The notes beneath the pieces are model-generated. The model searched no databases. It saw nothing but the letters and a program-made list of their open reading frames with translations, and was not told the origin of the DNA. This document shows positions 51,828 to 61,515 of a stretch of DNA of 64,000 nt, one piece after another. Every line of letters begins with the position of its first letter. Position 1 is the stretch's first letter. Both the position numbers and the translations under genes were made by a program. Source of the stretch: Alexandriicola marinus (GTDB lineage: Bacteria > Pseudomonadota > Alphaproteobacteria > Rhodobacterales > Rhodobacteraceae); contig NZ_RBVZ01000002.1 of NCBI RefSeq assembly GCF_004000435.1, positions 543,501 through 607,500 on the forward strand, in the 5' to 3' direction.

Positions 51828-54191
51828 TCACAAGGCGCGCGATGCGCGGCGGGCGAGGCCCGTGTGAATGACGATGATGCCCAGCGCGATGGCCGAAGCC
51901 GGCAGATGGATCGCCGGGTCGCGCATGATGACCCCGACGGCAAGGATCAGGCGAAGGGCCGTTTCGGCCCCGGTCATCCCGCGCGCATCGAACCGGGCCA
52001 GTGCGCTGGCCAAGAGGTAGAGTGACAACGCCAGACGCGGCAAGAGCGCCAGCAGGCCGGACCAGTCGATCCCCGCCGAATAGCCCGGCAGAAAGGCATC
52101 CGTTCCCGACTGCGGGTCAAGTTTTGCCGCATCGATCAGCAGAAGCTCGGGATAGAACGCAAAGATGAAGGGCAGAACGAACATCACGATCCCGGCGCGC
52201 ACGGCGGCAAAGCCCGTGGCCATCGGATCGGCCCGCGTGATCGAAGCCGCGGCAAAGGCCGCGACGGCAACCGGTGGTGTGATCGCCGAGGCCACGGCAA
52301 AAAAGAAGATGAACATATGCGCCGTGAAATTCGCGATACCAAGGCCCACGACCAGCGGCCCCATCAGAAGCGCGACGTTCACATAGGCCGGGACGGTCGG
52401 CATCCCCATGCCGAGCAGGATCGCCATCAGCATGGTGATCAGCAGCGCGGCAAACAGGAATATCCCGCCCGATTGCACCTCTGCCCCGAAGACACGCAAA
52501 AGCGACAGCACGTCCCGCGCGATAAAGCCCGAAAGCCCGGTGAAATTCAGTGAAAAGTCGATCACCGAGACCGACAGGAACATCAGGTAGAGCGTCGAGA
52601 TCAGGACGCCCGCATCGGAAAAGGCCGACAGCAACTTGCCCGGGTTACGCCGGATATCGCGATCCAGAAAGAACAGAACGGCCAGAAGGACGACGGCCCA
52701 CCAGCCGGCCGAACTCGCGTCACCGGCCGAATTCTGCACGATCTGGAGCAGAAACGGCAGATCGGCCGCGCGGCAGCTTTGCCCCGTCACGACCGTCTCG
52801 ATCCCCATGAAGGCCGAGATCGGGCCGCAGCCGATAGCCTCTTTCGGCGTGACCAGCAGGAACAGGATCAGAAGGATCGGGCCCAGGATCATCACGAGGT
52901 GCAGCAGGTCCTCGCGGGTGATGCGCATGTCGTCCGTCGCCTCGCCCACCGGTTCGATCCCCTGTTTGCGCGCCTGGAACACGACCGTCAGGAACAGGCA
53001 GCCGAAATAGGCCAGCGCCGGGATCAGCGCCGCGATGATGACCTCGCGGTAGGGCACGACCGTCATCGCCGCCAGAACGAAGGCCGCGACCCCCATCACC
53101 GGGGGCATGATCTGTCCGCCAGACGAGGCCGCAGCCTCGACCCCGCCCGCGAAGGTGCGGTTGAAGCCACGTTTGAGCATCATCGGGATCGTCAGGACGC
53201 CCGTGGACAGAACATTGACGACCGGCCCGCCCGAGATCGTTCCGAACAGCGCGGACGAGACGATGGCGGCATGGGCGGGCCCGCCACGCAGTCGGCGGGT
53301 GAACAGGAATGCAACCTTGATCAGCGCCCGCCCGCCGGCGGAAATCCCGAACAGAGCGCCCAGCACGATATAGGGAAAGACCGTGTTCAGCAGGATGCCC
53401 ATGAACCGGCCCAGCAGGCCTTGCGAATTGTTGACGAGGATGTCCTCGACATTGGGCCGCCCATCAAGAAGCGTGCGCGGCTCGCCGCCCAGCTTGGTGA
53501 TGAGGTACTTGTTCATGTCCTCGGCGCCGAAGACATACCAGATCAGGACCGTGATCATCGTATAGGCCGCGACAAGAATCGCGACCGCGACGAGGGGAAA
53601 GCCCCAGACCCGCACATTATAGGCCAGAAAGACGGTGATCGCGCCGCCGACCACCGCGAAGATCCAGACCCCCAGCGTGTTGATACAGGCGGGATCATCG
53701 ACGCTGGTCGGCTCCGGCAGGCCGAACAGTTCGGCGAATTCGCGTTCCTCCTGAAGCGCCTGCGCGATCAGGGCCTGGCGTTCGCCAGTGATCTGGTCGA
53801 TCAGGCAGACGCTGTCGATCTCGATCACGTAGGAGCCCGAGACGACGATCGCCATCACGACGAGGGTCACATCCATCCCGGCGCCGAAAAGGCGCATCCG
53901 CCGTCCGCGCCCGGTTCGGGTGAATTCGGCCCAGAAGGAATGGGTCGTGGCGACGATCAGCATCATCAGCACAAAGGCGATGGGATACAGACGCTCGTAG
54001 GGGAACTTGCGGATCGCGAAATCCGGATCCCCGACAAGCCCCTGCACGAATGCGTCCAGCCCGGGGATCGACGGGATCGTGTTCACGAGCCCGATGATCA
54101 CCAGCAAAAGCCCCAATGCGCGCGACACGCGCCTGAGCTTGCTGGGTGGCCCGACAGGCGGCTGTTGTGGATCCGCGGCAACGTCGGTCAT
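51828..54191 (-). CDS. TAXI-TRAP transporter fused permease (small + large membrane subunits)
   Basis: A 787-residue polytopic protein. An N-terminal four-helix part (about residues 20-250) corresponds to the small TRAP subunit, and the rest is the 12-helix DctM-like subunit, with FGISAGGRALIKVAF, ALFGTISGGPVVNVLSTG, GFNRTFAGGVEAAASSGGQIMPPVMGVAAF and GMGMPTVPAYVNVALL. Fused permeases of this kind work with TAXI binding proteins, one of which is encoded 73 bases upstream. The imported substrate is unknown. Confidence 0.9.
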   Translation of the reverse strand: MTDVAADPQQPPVGPPSKLRRVSRALGLLLVIIGLVNTIPSIPGLDAFVQGLVGDPDFAIRKFPYERLYPIAFVLMMLIVATTHSFWAEFTRTGRGRRMRLFGAGMDVTLVVMAIVVSGSYVIEIDSVCLIDQITGERQALIAQALQEEREFAELFGLPEPTSVDDPACINTLGVWIFAVVGGAITVFLAYNVRVWGFPLVAVAILVAAYTMITVLIWYVFGAEDMNKYLITKLGGEPRTLLDGRPNVEDILVNNSQGLLGRFMGILLNTVFPYIVLGALFGISAGGRALIKVAFLFTRRLRGGPAHAAIVSSALFGTISGGPVVNVLSTGVLTIPMMLKRGFNRTFAGGVEAAASSGGQIMPPVMGVAAFVLAAMTVVPYREVIIAALIPALAYFGCLFLTVVFQARKQGIEPVGEATDDMRITREDLLHLVMILGPILLILFLLVTPKEAIGCGPISAFMGIETVVTGQSCRAADLPFLLQIVQNSAGDASSAGWWAVVLLAVLFFLDRDIRRNPGKLLSAFSDAGVLISTLYLMFLSVSVIDFSLNFTGLSGFIARDVLSLLRVFGAEVQSGGIFLFAALLITMLMAILLGMGMPTVPAYVNVALLMGPLVVGLGIANFTAHMFIFFFAVASAITPPVAVAAFAAASITRADPMATGFAAVRAGIVMFVLPFIFAFYPELLLIDAAKLDPQSGTDAFLPGYSAGIDWSGLLALLPRLALSLYLLASALARFDARGMTGAETALRLILAVGVIMRDPAIHLPASAIALGIIVIHTGLARRASRAL

Positions 54192-54264
54192 GTCAGCAGA
54201 TACTCATGCTCGATCCGGTGGGTCGGTTGCGGAGGGCCGATGGCTGGCCCGCCGCAGGCCACGC

Positions 54265-55317
54265 CTATTCGGCGCAATCGGGAATGTCGTAGCCCGCCTC
54301 TTCCCAGGCGGCGACGGCGCCGGGGTGATACTTGAGGCCCAGCCCACCGCAGAATCCGGTGATCACCTGATCTACCACGTCGAAATTCACGTTGCCGGCA
54401 TAGGGTGTGCGGGCGAACAATTCCTCGAACGAGGCGATGTAGGCGGCTGTCATTTCCTTGACGAGGTCATCGGACATATCGGCCCTGACCATCGTGGCGA
54501 ACGGCACGCCGGGAGACCGGAACATGCCGTCTTCGGAGATCAAGTTCACGCCCTGTCCCTCGCCATAGCCCAGTCTGGACCCATCGATCACGACGGGGCT
54601 GTTTCCGGGTGCCGAAAGGAACCGCTGCATCGCCTCGCTTTCGAAGATTTCCTTGGGGAACGAGATGATGTTGATGTCCCCGGCAGAAAGTGCGGTGATC
54701 ACCCGATCGGACGGAAAGGTGATCGGCACGAGGAATGCCTCGGCCGTCCCGTCGACAAGAACCGTGGGCAGCTGGCCCCAGTTCGTCTGGATGCCGTTGT
54801 AATCCTCACCCTCCTGAAACCCACCCGAGCCAAGCTGAATGGTCTGGCGGCCCAGCGTCAGGGCCGCACCGCGCGGCGGTCCGTTCCAGACGGTTCTGCC
54901 GGCCAGATCCTCATAGCTTTCGATCCCGCTGGAGACCGGCGCGAACAGCCCATAGGCGCCCGCGTTGAAGGGGGCGATCGCGCGGATGTTCTGAACCAGT
55001 TCGGCACCAGCCTCTGCGCCGATGCCCGAGAATGGACCGCGCCCGTTTTCCAGCAGGAAATAGAGGATGGTGGGCGATGTCACCATGTCGGACTTGCCCT
55101 CGGCCACGTTGACGATCGAATTCGTCGCGGTCTGGCCTTCCTGAACCTGAATGTCGGCAATCCCCTCGCGTGCCAGAACGTCGGCGAGGTGGACCATCAT
55201 GACATGTGGCGAGTTTCCGGGGCTGGACGTTTCCGCCGTCAGATTGACCTGCGCGCCCGCAGCCCCGGCCGCCACCGTCATGGCAATTGTCGCCAGCACC
55301 CTGATTGAAATGGACAT
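54265..55317 (-). CDS. TAXI family TRAP transporter substrate-binding protein
   Basis: A 350-residue periplasmic protein with a Sec signal peptide (VLATIAMTVAAGAAGAQ). It begins its mature part LTAETSSPGNSPHVMMVHLADVLA and has QTATNSIVNVAEGKSDMV and the VWNGPPRGAALTLGRQ block. GGGAGGAG precedes the ATG. TAXI proteins bind small organic acids or amino acids such as glutamate; specificity here is unknown. Lies upstream of the fused permease and 63 bases after the sulfatase-like gene on the same strand. Confidence 0.88.
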   Translation of the reverse strand: MSISIRVLATIAMTVAAGAAGAQVNLTAETSSPGNSPHVMMVHLADVLAREGIADIQVQEGQTATNSIVNVAEGKSDMVTSPTILYFLLENGRGPFSGIGAEAGAELVQNIRAIAPFNAGAYGLFAPVSSGIESYEDLAGRTVWNGPPRGAALTLGRQTIQLGSGGFQEGEDYNGIQTNWGQLPTVLVDGTAEAFLVPITFPSDRVITALSAGDINIISFPKEIFESEAMQRFLSAPGNSPVVIDGSRLGYGEGQGVNLISEDGMFRSPGVPFATMVRADMSDDLVKEMTAAYIASFEELFARTPYAGNVNFDVVDQVITGFCGGLGLKYHPGAVAAWEEAGYDIPDCAE

Positions 55318-55380
55318 TCTTAACTCCTCCCTTGAAATACCGGACCAAAATCACAACCGGCCCTCCCGCCGGATTGCGGA

Positions 55381-57048
55381 TTATGCCCGCTTGTCCGGGG
55401 CTTTCCTGCCCCTGTATTTTGCACTCAGTTCCGGCTCGATCCCGTCTTCGTCGACAACACCGATCAGGACCCCGGTCCGGGCCGCTCCACCACGCATCTG
55501 CCTCAGTCGGGCCTTTGAAACGGTCGTCCGCGCGGCCGGTCGGCGCGCCCATTCGAACAACTTGTCGTAAAGAAGATCGATGACGTCCTTGCTGTCCGGA
55601 TCGGTTCCGAGATCGTTCAGCTCATCTGGATCGTTCTCGAGATCGAACAACATCGGTCTGTCGCCGCTTTCGAAATGAATGAGCTTCCATGACTTGTCCG
55701 CGATCATGAAGATCCGCGCCGCATCTGGTTCGACATCCAGCACCTCGGCAAGCGGACTGCCCGAGAAATCGTATTCGCAGATTACATAGTCGCGGACGGG
55801 CCCCGCATCGCGATCACGCAGATATGGCAAAAGGGAATGGCCCTCGAGGATATGATCGAGGCTTGAGGCCTGCCCGCCCGCAATGTCCACGAAGGTGGGC
55901 GGCAGGTCGATACATTCGACAAGCTCGTCACAGACGCTGCCCCGCGTGGCGTCAGCCTCGGGAGAGGGATCATAGATGATCAGCGGGACCTTGGTGGCGG
56001 CATCGTGGAAGAAAGTCTTTTCCCCCATCCAGTGATCCCCGATGAAATCGCCGTGGTCCGAGGTCAGGACGATCATCGTATCCTGCATCCGCCCCGTCTG
56101 TTCCAGCCAGTCGAACAGCACGCCCATCTGGTCGTCGCATTGCTTGATCAAGCCCATGTAGGCGCGCAGAACCTTTTCGCGGATCTCGTCGCGGGAAAAG
56201 GCCTGACCGATGCGATTGTTCATGAAGCCCTGATAGACCCGATGATCGCTTTGCCGTTCGGCCTCGCTCCGGACAGGGGGCAGAAAATCCTGCGGTCCAT
56301 ACATGCTCGCATAGGGTTCGGGCACGATGTAAGGCCAATGCGGCTTGATATAACTGAGGTGACAGCACCACGGCTGGTCGCCCGTCTCGCGAACGAAATC
56401 CATGAAACGCCGGGTCAGATAGGGCGTTTCGCTGTCTTCCTCACGGATATTGGCCGGCAAATCCGAATTCGTCAGGAACCAGCCCGACAGAACATTGCCG
56501 TCATCGTCGCGCCCGGAATTCGCGAAATCGTGCCATGGGTTGTCACTGTCATAGCCTTTCTGGCGAAGATACTCGTTGTAGCGGGCCGCACCGCGCGCGT
56601 CGTAGAACCCGTCCGGCCCCTCGGGACGCATGCCGTCGTCACGTTCGAAGATATCAAAGCCACATTCAGCGACGCGCGCACCGATCACGCTGTCCGGTTC
56701 CAGCCCCAGCCGGCGCATGCCTTCGGCATCGGCCTTCATGTGGGTCTTGCCGACAAGCCAGCAGCCCATGCCCAGATCGCGCAGGTGATCGCCCATCGTC
56801 AGTTCGCCGACCTTGAGCGGTACATTGTTCCACGTGGCCCCGTGGCTGTGCACATAGCGGCCGGTATAGGTCGACATCCTGGACGGGCCGCACAGCGGAG
56901 ACTGGATATAGGCGCGGTCGAACCGGACACCCCGGGCGGCAAGCCTGTCAATGTTCGGGGTTTTCAGATGCGGATGACCATAGCAACTCAGGTAATCCCA
57001 GCGGAGCTGGTCGAACATGATAAACAATATGTTCTTTGGCCCCGGCAC
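55381..57048 (-). CDS. Sulfatase / phosphonate monoester hydrolase-type enzyme
   Basis: A 555-residue alkaline phosphatase superfamily hydrolase. The N-terminal metal site is MFDQLRWDYLSCYG, and Cys53 in PLCGPSR is in the C-x-P-S-R position that is turned into formylglycine. LTSDHGDFIGDHWMGEKTFFHD holds the second metal set, and the FDLENDPDELNDLG block is normal for the family. I choose a GTG start at 57048 because AAGGAG lies six bases upstream; the ATG at 57081 lacks such a site. The CGPSR form and overall pattern are closest to phosphonate monoester hydrolase/arylsulfatases (from memory). No signal peptide, so it acts in the cytoplasm. Needs a formylglycine-generating system, not seen here. 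Confidence 0.82.
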   Translation of the reverse strand: MPGPKNILFIMFDQLRWDYLSCYGHPHLKTPNIDRLAARGVRFDRAYIQSPLCGPSRMSTYTGRYVHSHGATWNNVPLKVGELTMGDHLRDLGMGCWLVGKTHMKADAEGMRRLGLEPDSVIGARVAECGFDIFERDDGMRPEGPDGFYDARGAARYNEYLRQKGYDSDNPWHDFANSGRDDDGNVLSGWFLTNSDLPANIREEDSETPYLTRRFMDFVRETGDQPWCCHLSYIKPHWPYIVPEPYASMYGPQDFLPPVRSEAERQSDHRVYQGFMNNRIGQAFSRDEIREKVLRAYMGLIKQCDDQMGVLFDWLEQTGRMQDTMIVLTSDHGDFIGDHWMGEKTFFHDAATKVPLIIYDPSPEADATRGSVCDELVECIDLPPTFVDIAGGQASSLDHILEGHSLLPYLRDRDAGPVRDYVICEYDFSGSPLAEVLDVEPDAARIFMIADKSWKLIHFESGDRPMLFDLENDPDELNDLGTDPDSKDVIDLLYDKLFEWARRPAARTTVSKARLRQMRGGAARTGVLIGVVDEDGIEPELSAKYRGRKAPDKRA

Positions 57049-57143
57049 GAAAATCTCCTTCTGACACCCGGGCATCCACACGCCCTTCGGGATCAGGCTA
57101 GCGGATGCCGGTGTCTACGGGAACGGTTATGTTCCCGGAGGTG

Positions 57144-58289
57144 TCAGAGGATCGCGTCGAACAGCGCCCTCGTATTCTCTTCCGTCATCTCGACCGGGTT
57201 CCCGCCCGTCGACGGATCGCGCAGCGCATCGGCGACCAGCCGGTCGATGTCGGCATCGGTGACGCCAAGGCCGGACAGCGTCTTGGGGATACCGAAGCTG
57301 TCATTGAAGGTGTCGACAAAGGCGCAGAAGCCGTCGAAGCCCCCCTCGATCCCCAGATAGCCGGCGGCTCGGTCGAAACGGTCGCGAATGGTGGGCGCAT
57401 TGAATGCAAGCACCGCCGGCATGCAGACCGCGTTCGTCGTGCCGTGATGGGTGTGATGATGCGCGCCGATCGGATGCGACAGGGCATGGATCGCGCCCAG
57501 CCCCTTCTGGAACGCCGTCGCCCCCATGGCCGCCGCACTCATCATGTTGGCGCGCGCCTCGAGATCGGTGCCATCGGCATAGGCGCGGGGCAGATTGTCG
57601 ATGACCAGCCGCATTCCTTCAAGCGCGATACCCTGGCTCATCGGGTGGTAATGCGGGCTGGAGAACGCCTCGACGCAATGCGCGAAGGCATCGAGCCCGG
57701 TTCCGGCGGTGATGAATTTCGGCATCCCGACTGTAAGTTCGGGATCGCAGATCACGACCGAAGGCAGCATCTTGGGATGGAAGATGATCTTCTTTTCATG
57801 GGTCGCTGAATTGGTGATCACCGAGGCGCGCCCCACTTCGGAGCCGGTGCCCGCAGTTGTGGGGACGGCCACGATGGGGTGGATGCCCGCCGGGTCGGCC
57901 CGCGTCCACCAGTCGCCGATATCCTCGAAATCCCACAAAGGCCGGGTCTGGCCCGCCATGAAGGCCAGCGTCTTGGCCAGATCAAGACCGGACCCGCCAC
58001 CAAAGGCGATCACACCGTCAAAGCCGCCCTCGCGATAGACCCTGAGCCCCTCTTCGACATTTCCGTCATTCGGGTTGGGATCGACGTCGGCGAAAAGGGC
58101 CGAACCAAGGCCCGCCGTCTCCATCAGATCGAGTGTGCGGCGCGTGATCTCCATGTCCTTGAGGCCACGGTCGGTCACAAGGAGTGGCTTCGACATGCCG
58201 GCGGCGCGGCAGGCCTCGCCGATTTCGGCGATACGCCCGGCGCCGAAGCGGATCGCGGTGGGATAGGACCAGTTTGCAGTCGGGCTCAT
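57144..58289 (-). CDS. Iron-containing alcohol dehydrogenase
   Basis: A 381-residue group III alcohol dehydrogenase. Seen: FGAGRIAEIGEACRAAG, GGGSGLDLAKTLAFM for NAD binding, PTTAGTGSEVGRASVIT, and the metal ligands Asp/His in LDAFAHCVEAF and HALSHPIGAHHHTHHG. One base after the aldehyde dehydrogenase stop. In this operon the likely job is oxidation of an alcohol to the aldehyde used by the neighbouring dehydrogenase. Confidence 0.9.
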   Translation of the reverse strand: MSPTANWSYPTAIRFGAGRIAEIGEACRAAGMSKPLLVTDRGLKDMEITRRTLDLMETAGLGSALFADVDPNPNDGNVEEGLRVYREGGFDGVIAFGGGSGLDLAKTLAFMAGQTRPLWDFEDIGDWWTRADPAGIHPIVAVPTTAGTGSEVGRASVITNSATHEKKIIFHPKMLPSVVICDPELTVGMPKFITAGTGLDAFAHCVEAFSSPHYHPMSQGIALEGMRLVIDNLPRAYADGTDLEARANMMSAAAMGATAFQKGLGAIHALSHPIGAHHHTHHGTTNAVCMPAVLAFNAPTIRDRFDRAAGYLGIEGGFDGFCAFVDTFNDSFGIPKTLSGLGVTDADIDRLVADALRDPSTGGNPVEMTEENTRALFDAIL

Positions 58290-58290
58290 G

Positions 58291-59667
58291 TCAGTTCTTT
58301 CGAAGGTGGTACGATTTTGGTCGGGTCAGTGCCTGATAGGCAAGTTTCGAGAGGCCCTGCCCACGGCCGGTATCCTTGCACCCCGTCCAGCACAGAGCGG
58401 GATCGAGGTAGTCACACCGGTTCATGAAGACGGTGCCGGTTTCCAGCCTGTCACCGATCCGTTCTGCTGCATCGGTGTCGGCTGTCCAGATCGAGGCCGT
58501 AAGGCCAAATCGGCTGTCGTTCATCAGCGCGATCGCCTCGTCGTCCGAGGCCACCGGCATGATGCCGACGACCGGGCCAAAGGTTTCGTCACGCATAACC
58601 CGCATGTCGTGGGTCACACCGGTCAGCACCTGCGGCGTGACATAGGTGTTTTCGCCATCATCAGCCGCCATCTGCGGGATATGCGCCGTGGCGCCATCGG
58701 CGACAGCCTCGGCCACCTGCGCGCGCACTTCGCGGGCGAAACGGATGTTGGCCATCGGACCCAGTGTTGTGTCGGCATCGAGCGGATTGCCCAGCTTCTG
58801 TGCCGCAGCCCAGGCGACGGCTTTTTCGACGAAGGCATCATACAGCGGCTGTGCAACATAGATCCGTTCGATCCCGCAGCAGCACTGGCCCGAGTTGAAG
58901 ATCGCACCGTCCATCAGCGTGTCGACGGCCGCATCCAGATCCGCATCGGCCCTCACATAGCCCGGATCCTTGCCGCCCAATTCCGTCGACACCGGAATAA
59001 AGGTGCCGGCGGCCGCCTGTTCCATCGCTTGCCCACCCCCGACAGAGCCCGTGAAATTGACGAAATCCACGGCCCGGGACGAGATCAACGCAGACGTCGT
59101 TGTGTGATCGATCACGACATTCTGGAACACGTCCTCGGGGACGCCCGCCTCGAGAAACGCCTCCTGGAGCCGTTCGCCGACCTGAAGCGTCTGGCCTGCA
59201 TGTTTGAGAATGACGGAATTGCCCGCGATCAGCGCCGGGGCGACCGTGTTGATCGCCGTCATGTAGGGATAGTTCCATGGAGCCACGACCATGACCACGC
59301 CCCGCGGGACGCGCTTGATCTGGCGAAGAAACGCGTCGCTGTCTTCGATGATCATCGGCGCAAGGCTGTCTTCGGCGACATCGGCCATATAGCCAAGACG
59401 CTCGATAAAGCCGCCGAACTCGCCGCCATAGCGAACCGGCCGTCCCATCTGGTGAGCAAGCTCGACCGCCATGCGATCGGTCGTCTGGCCGATGATCTCG
59501 CCCGCCTTGCGCACGATCTCGATCCGCTCGGATAGCGGGCGGGACGCCCAGCCCGGCTGCGCCCGTCTGGCCCGTGACGCCGCATCCGTGGCCTGTTCAG
59601 GGGTCAGCACATCGCGGCTGAGATAGACTGATCCGTCGATCGGTGAAATCAGGTCGACTTTCGTCAT
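58291..59667 (-). CDS. Aldehyde dehydrogenase family protein
   Basis: A 458-residue NAD(P)-dependent aldehyde dehydrogenase. Seen: APWNYPYMTAINTVAPALIAGN, FTGSVGGGQAMEQAA, the general-base Glu in STELGGKDPGYV and the catalytic Cys in FNSGQCCCGIERIYV. The ATG at 59667 is chosen; the reading to 59766 adds 33 residues from within the glutamine-synthetase-like gene. It sits between the glutamine-synthetase-like gene (4-base gap) and the alcohol dehydrogenase gene (1-base gap). Confidence 0.9.
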   Translation of the reverse strand: MTKVDLISPIDGSVYLSRDVLTPEQATDAASRARRAQPGWASRPLSERIEIVRKAGEIIGQTTDRMAVELAHQMGRPVRYGGEFGGFIERLGYMADVAEDSLAPMIIEDSDAFLRQIKRVPRGVVMVVAPWNYPYMTAINTVAPALIAGNSVILKHAGQTLQVGERLQEAFLEAGVPEDVFQNVVIDHTTTSALISSRAVDFVNFTGSVGGGQAMEQAAAGTFIPVSTELGGKDPGYVRADADLDAAVDTLMDGAIFNSGQCCCGIERIYVAQPLYDAFVEKAVAWAAAQKLGNPLDADTTLGPMANIRFAREVRAQVAEAVADGATAHIPQMAADDGENTYVTPQVLTGVTHDMRVMRDETFGPVVGIMPVASDDEAIALMNDSRFGLTASIWTADTDAAERIGDRLETGTVFMNRCDYLDPALCWTGCKDTGRGQGLSKLAYQALTRPKSYHLRKN

Positions 59668-59671
59668 TTCA

Positions 59672-61036
59672 TCATACCCTTTCAAAACCGCGCGCGATTT
59701 CCCAATCCGTGACGACAGCGTCGAACGCCTCCTGTTCGACTTCGGCAGCGCGGGTATAGTGATCAACGACCCAGTCGCCCATCACCTGCCTGAGCATCGC
59801 CGATTTGCGCAGGGTCTGCGTTGCGTCGCGCAACGTGTGGGGAATCGAGGGGATTTCCTCCATTGCATAGACGTCGCCATTCACCGGCGGATCGAGGGTG
59901 AGCCCCTCTTCGATCCCCGTCAGCCCGGCGGCCAGTTGCGCGGCGCAGGCAAGATAGGGATTGATGTCGGAGCCGGGGATCCGGCACTCGATCCGGACGC
60001 CCTTTGTTCCCTCACCCACCAGCCGGTAGCCGGCGGTGCGGTTGTCATTGCTCCATGCGATCTTGGTCGGTGCGAACGTGCCGGGCAGGAACCGTTTGTA
60101 GCTGTTCACATAAGGTGCAAGAAAGACGGTGATGTCGGGTGAATACCGGAGCAGGCCTGCGACGTAGGATTTCATCACGTCGGACATCGTCAGCGGCGCA
60201 TCCGCATCGTGAAAGGCGGGGCCATCCTTCGTCATCAGCGACTGGTGAATATGCGCGGCGCTGCCGACCTTGTCGTGATGCCATTTCGGCAGGAAGGTTG
60301 CGGAATGGCCATGCGCCATGGCGATTTCCTTGATGGCCTGTTTGGCGATCGTGTGGTGATCGCAGGCCAGAAGGGCATCAGCGTAGCGGATGTTAAGCTC
60401 TTCCTGGCCCGTCTCGGCCTCGCCTTTCGTATTCTCGACCGGAACGCCCGCCGCGACCAGATGATTGCGGATCGGCCGCATCACATGCTCTTCCTTGGTG
60501 GTCAGCTGCATGGCGTAATCGGCGTTGTATCCCGCCAGGGGCGCCAGATCGCGAAAGCCGGACTTGCGATAGTCATCGTAGGATTTCTCGAACAGGAAGA
60601 ACTCCAGTTCAGTCGCCATCATCGGCGTAAAGCCCATGGCTTCGGCCCGGGCAATCTGCGCCTTGAGGATCTGACGCGGCGAATGTGGCACCGGCTTGCG
60701 GGTGTGATGGTCGATGAGGTCACACAATACCAGTGCCGTGGCTTCGAGCCACGGAACCCGCCGGAGTGTCGAGAGATCGGGCTTCATGACATAATCGCCG
60801 TAGCCCTGCTCCCACGACGTCGCCGCATAGCCGTCGGGCGTCGCCATCTCGAGGTCGGTGGCGAGGAGATAGTTGCAGCAATGGGTTTCCTCAAAGCCGC
60901 TTTCGATGAAGTTCGACACGTGGAACCTTTTGCCCATCAAGCGGCCCTGCATATCGATCAGGCAAACGAGGACCGTATCGATGGCACCGGTCGCGGCGTC
61001 GGCTTTCAGTGTCTCGAAATCAAGATTGGCGGTCAT
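59672..61036 (-). CDS. Glutamine synthetase-like gamma-glutamylamide synthetase
   Basis: A 454-residue member of the GlnA superfamily resembling PuuA/GlnA3-type enzymes that join glutamate to an amine. Seen: LIDMQGRLMGKRFH in the beta-grasp region, ATELEFFLFEKSYDDYR, MAHGHSATFLPKWHHDKVGSAAHIHQSL, PYVNSYKRFLPGTFAPTKIAWSNDNRTAGYR and RIECRIPGSDINPYLA. GAGGGGAAAC precedes the ATG. Being first in an operon with an aldehyde and an alcohol dehydrogenase points to amine or amino-alcohol breakdown rather than nitrogen assimilation. Confidence 0.85.
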   Translation of the reverse strand: MTANLDFETLKADAATGAIDTVLVCLIDMQGRLMGKRFHVSNFIESGFEETHCCNYLLATDLEMATPDGYAATSWEQGYGDYVMKPDLSTLRRVPWLEATALVLCDLIDHHTRKPVPHSPRQILKAQIARAEAMGFTPMMATELEFFLFEKSYDDYRKSGFRDLAPLAGYNADYAMQLTTKEEHVMRPIRNHLVAAGVPVENTKGEAETGQEELNIRYADALLACDHHTIAKQAIKEIAMAHGHSATFLPKWHHDKVGSAAHIHQSLMTKDGPAFHDADAPLTMSDVMKSYVAGLLRYSPDITVFLAPYVNSYKRFLPGTFAPTKIAWSNDNRTAGYRLVGEGTKGVRIECRIPGSDINPYLACAAQLAAGLTGIEEGLTLDPPVNGDVYAMEEIPSIPHTLRDATQTLRKSAMLRQVMGDWVVDHYTRAAEVEQEAFDAVVTDWEIARGFERV

Positions 61037-61061
61037 GTGTTTCCCCTCACGTCATCTCACC

Positions 61062-61084
61062 TCATCTGTCCGCCAGACAGATGA
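61062..61084. promoter_or_regulatory. 9-bp inverted repeat upstream of the glutamine-synthetase-like gene
   Basis: TCATCTGTC and GACAGATGA flank a 5-base centre CGCCA. It is perfect, lies 25 bases before the ATG on the - strand, and looks like a dimer operator for the amine operon. No regulator gene is adjacent. The rest of the 316-base gap up to the tRNA holds only the tRNA terminator. Confidence 0.5.
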
Positions 61085-61307
61085 CGACGACATATCGAAA
61101 TGTGCAACCGTCGATCAGCCGGAAACTGCGTTTTTCGGAGAGCTCTCAGGGACCAGCAAGCCCGATTGGGTTTGTGTTCACGGGTTGCGGGGAGAGCTAA
61201 ATCTCAGACTTCTGCCGCAGGCTGAGGCCTCGCGAAGCTGTTCTTATCTTGGCTGTCGGTCCGAGCCGGGCTAGGCGGCCGATCTCTTCACTCGCGGGCA
61301 CAAAAGC

Positions 61308-61340
61308 AAAAAACCCCCGCGGTTTGACCGACGGAGGTTT
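61308..61340 (-). terminator. Intrinsic terminator after tRNA-fMet
   Basis: On the - strand AACCTCCG pairs with CGGGGGTT (one G-T pair) around a 12-base loop and is followed by a run of T. Starts 13 bases beyond the tRNA 3' end. Confidence 0.75.
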
Positions 61341-61352
61341 CGCAAGGATATT

Positions 61353-61429
<77 letters not shown>

Positions 61430-61515
61430 CCAATGAGAGTTAGCTATTGTGAGTCGTCCCCGGCTGCAAGGGGCTGAACCCGGAATCCGGCAAATAAAAT
61501 CGAAGCTGGCGACTG

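Noticed and set aside
52779..54335. 518-residue Asp/Arg/His-rich + strand reading opposite the TRAP permease
   Set aside because: The reverse of a hydrophobic membrane protein gives such polar shadows; no support.
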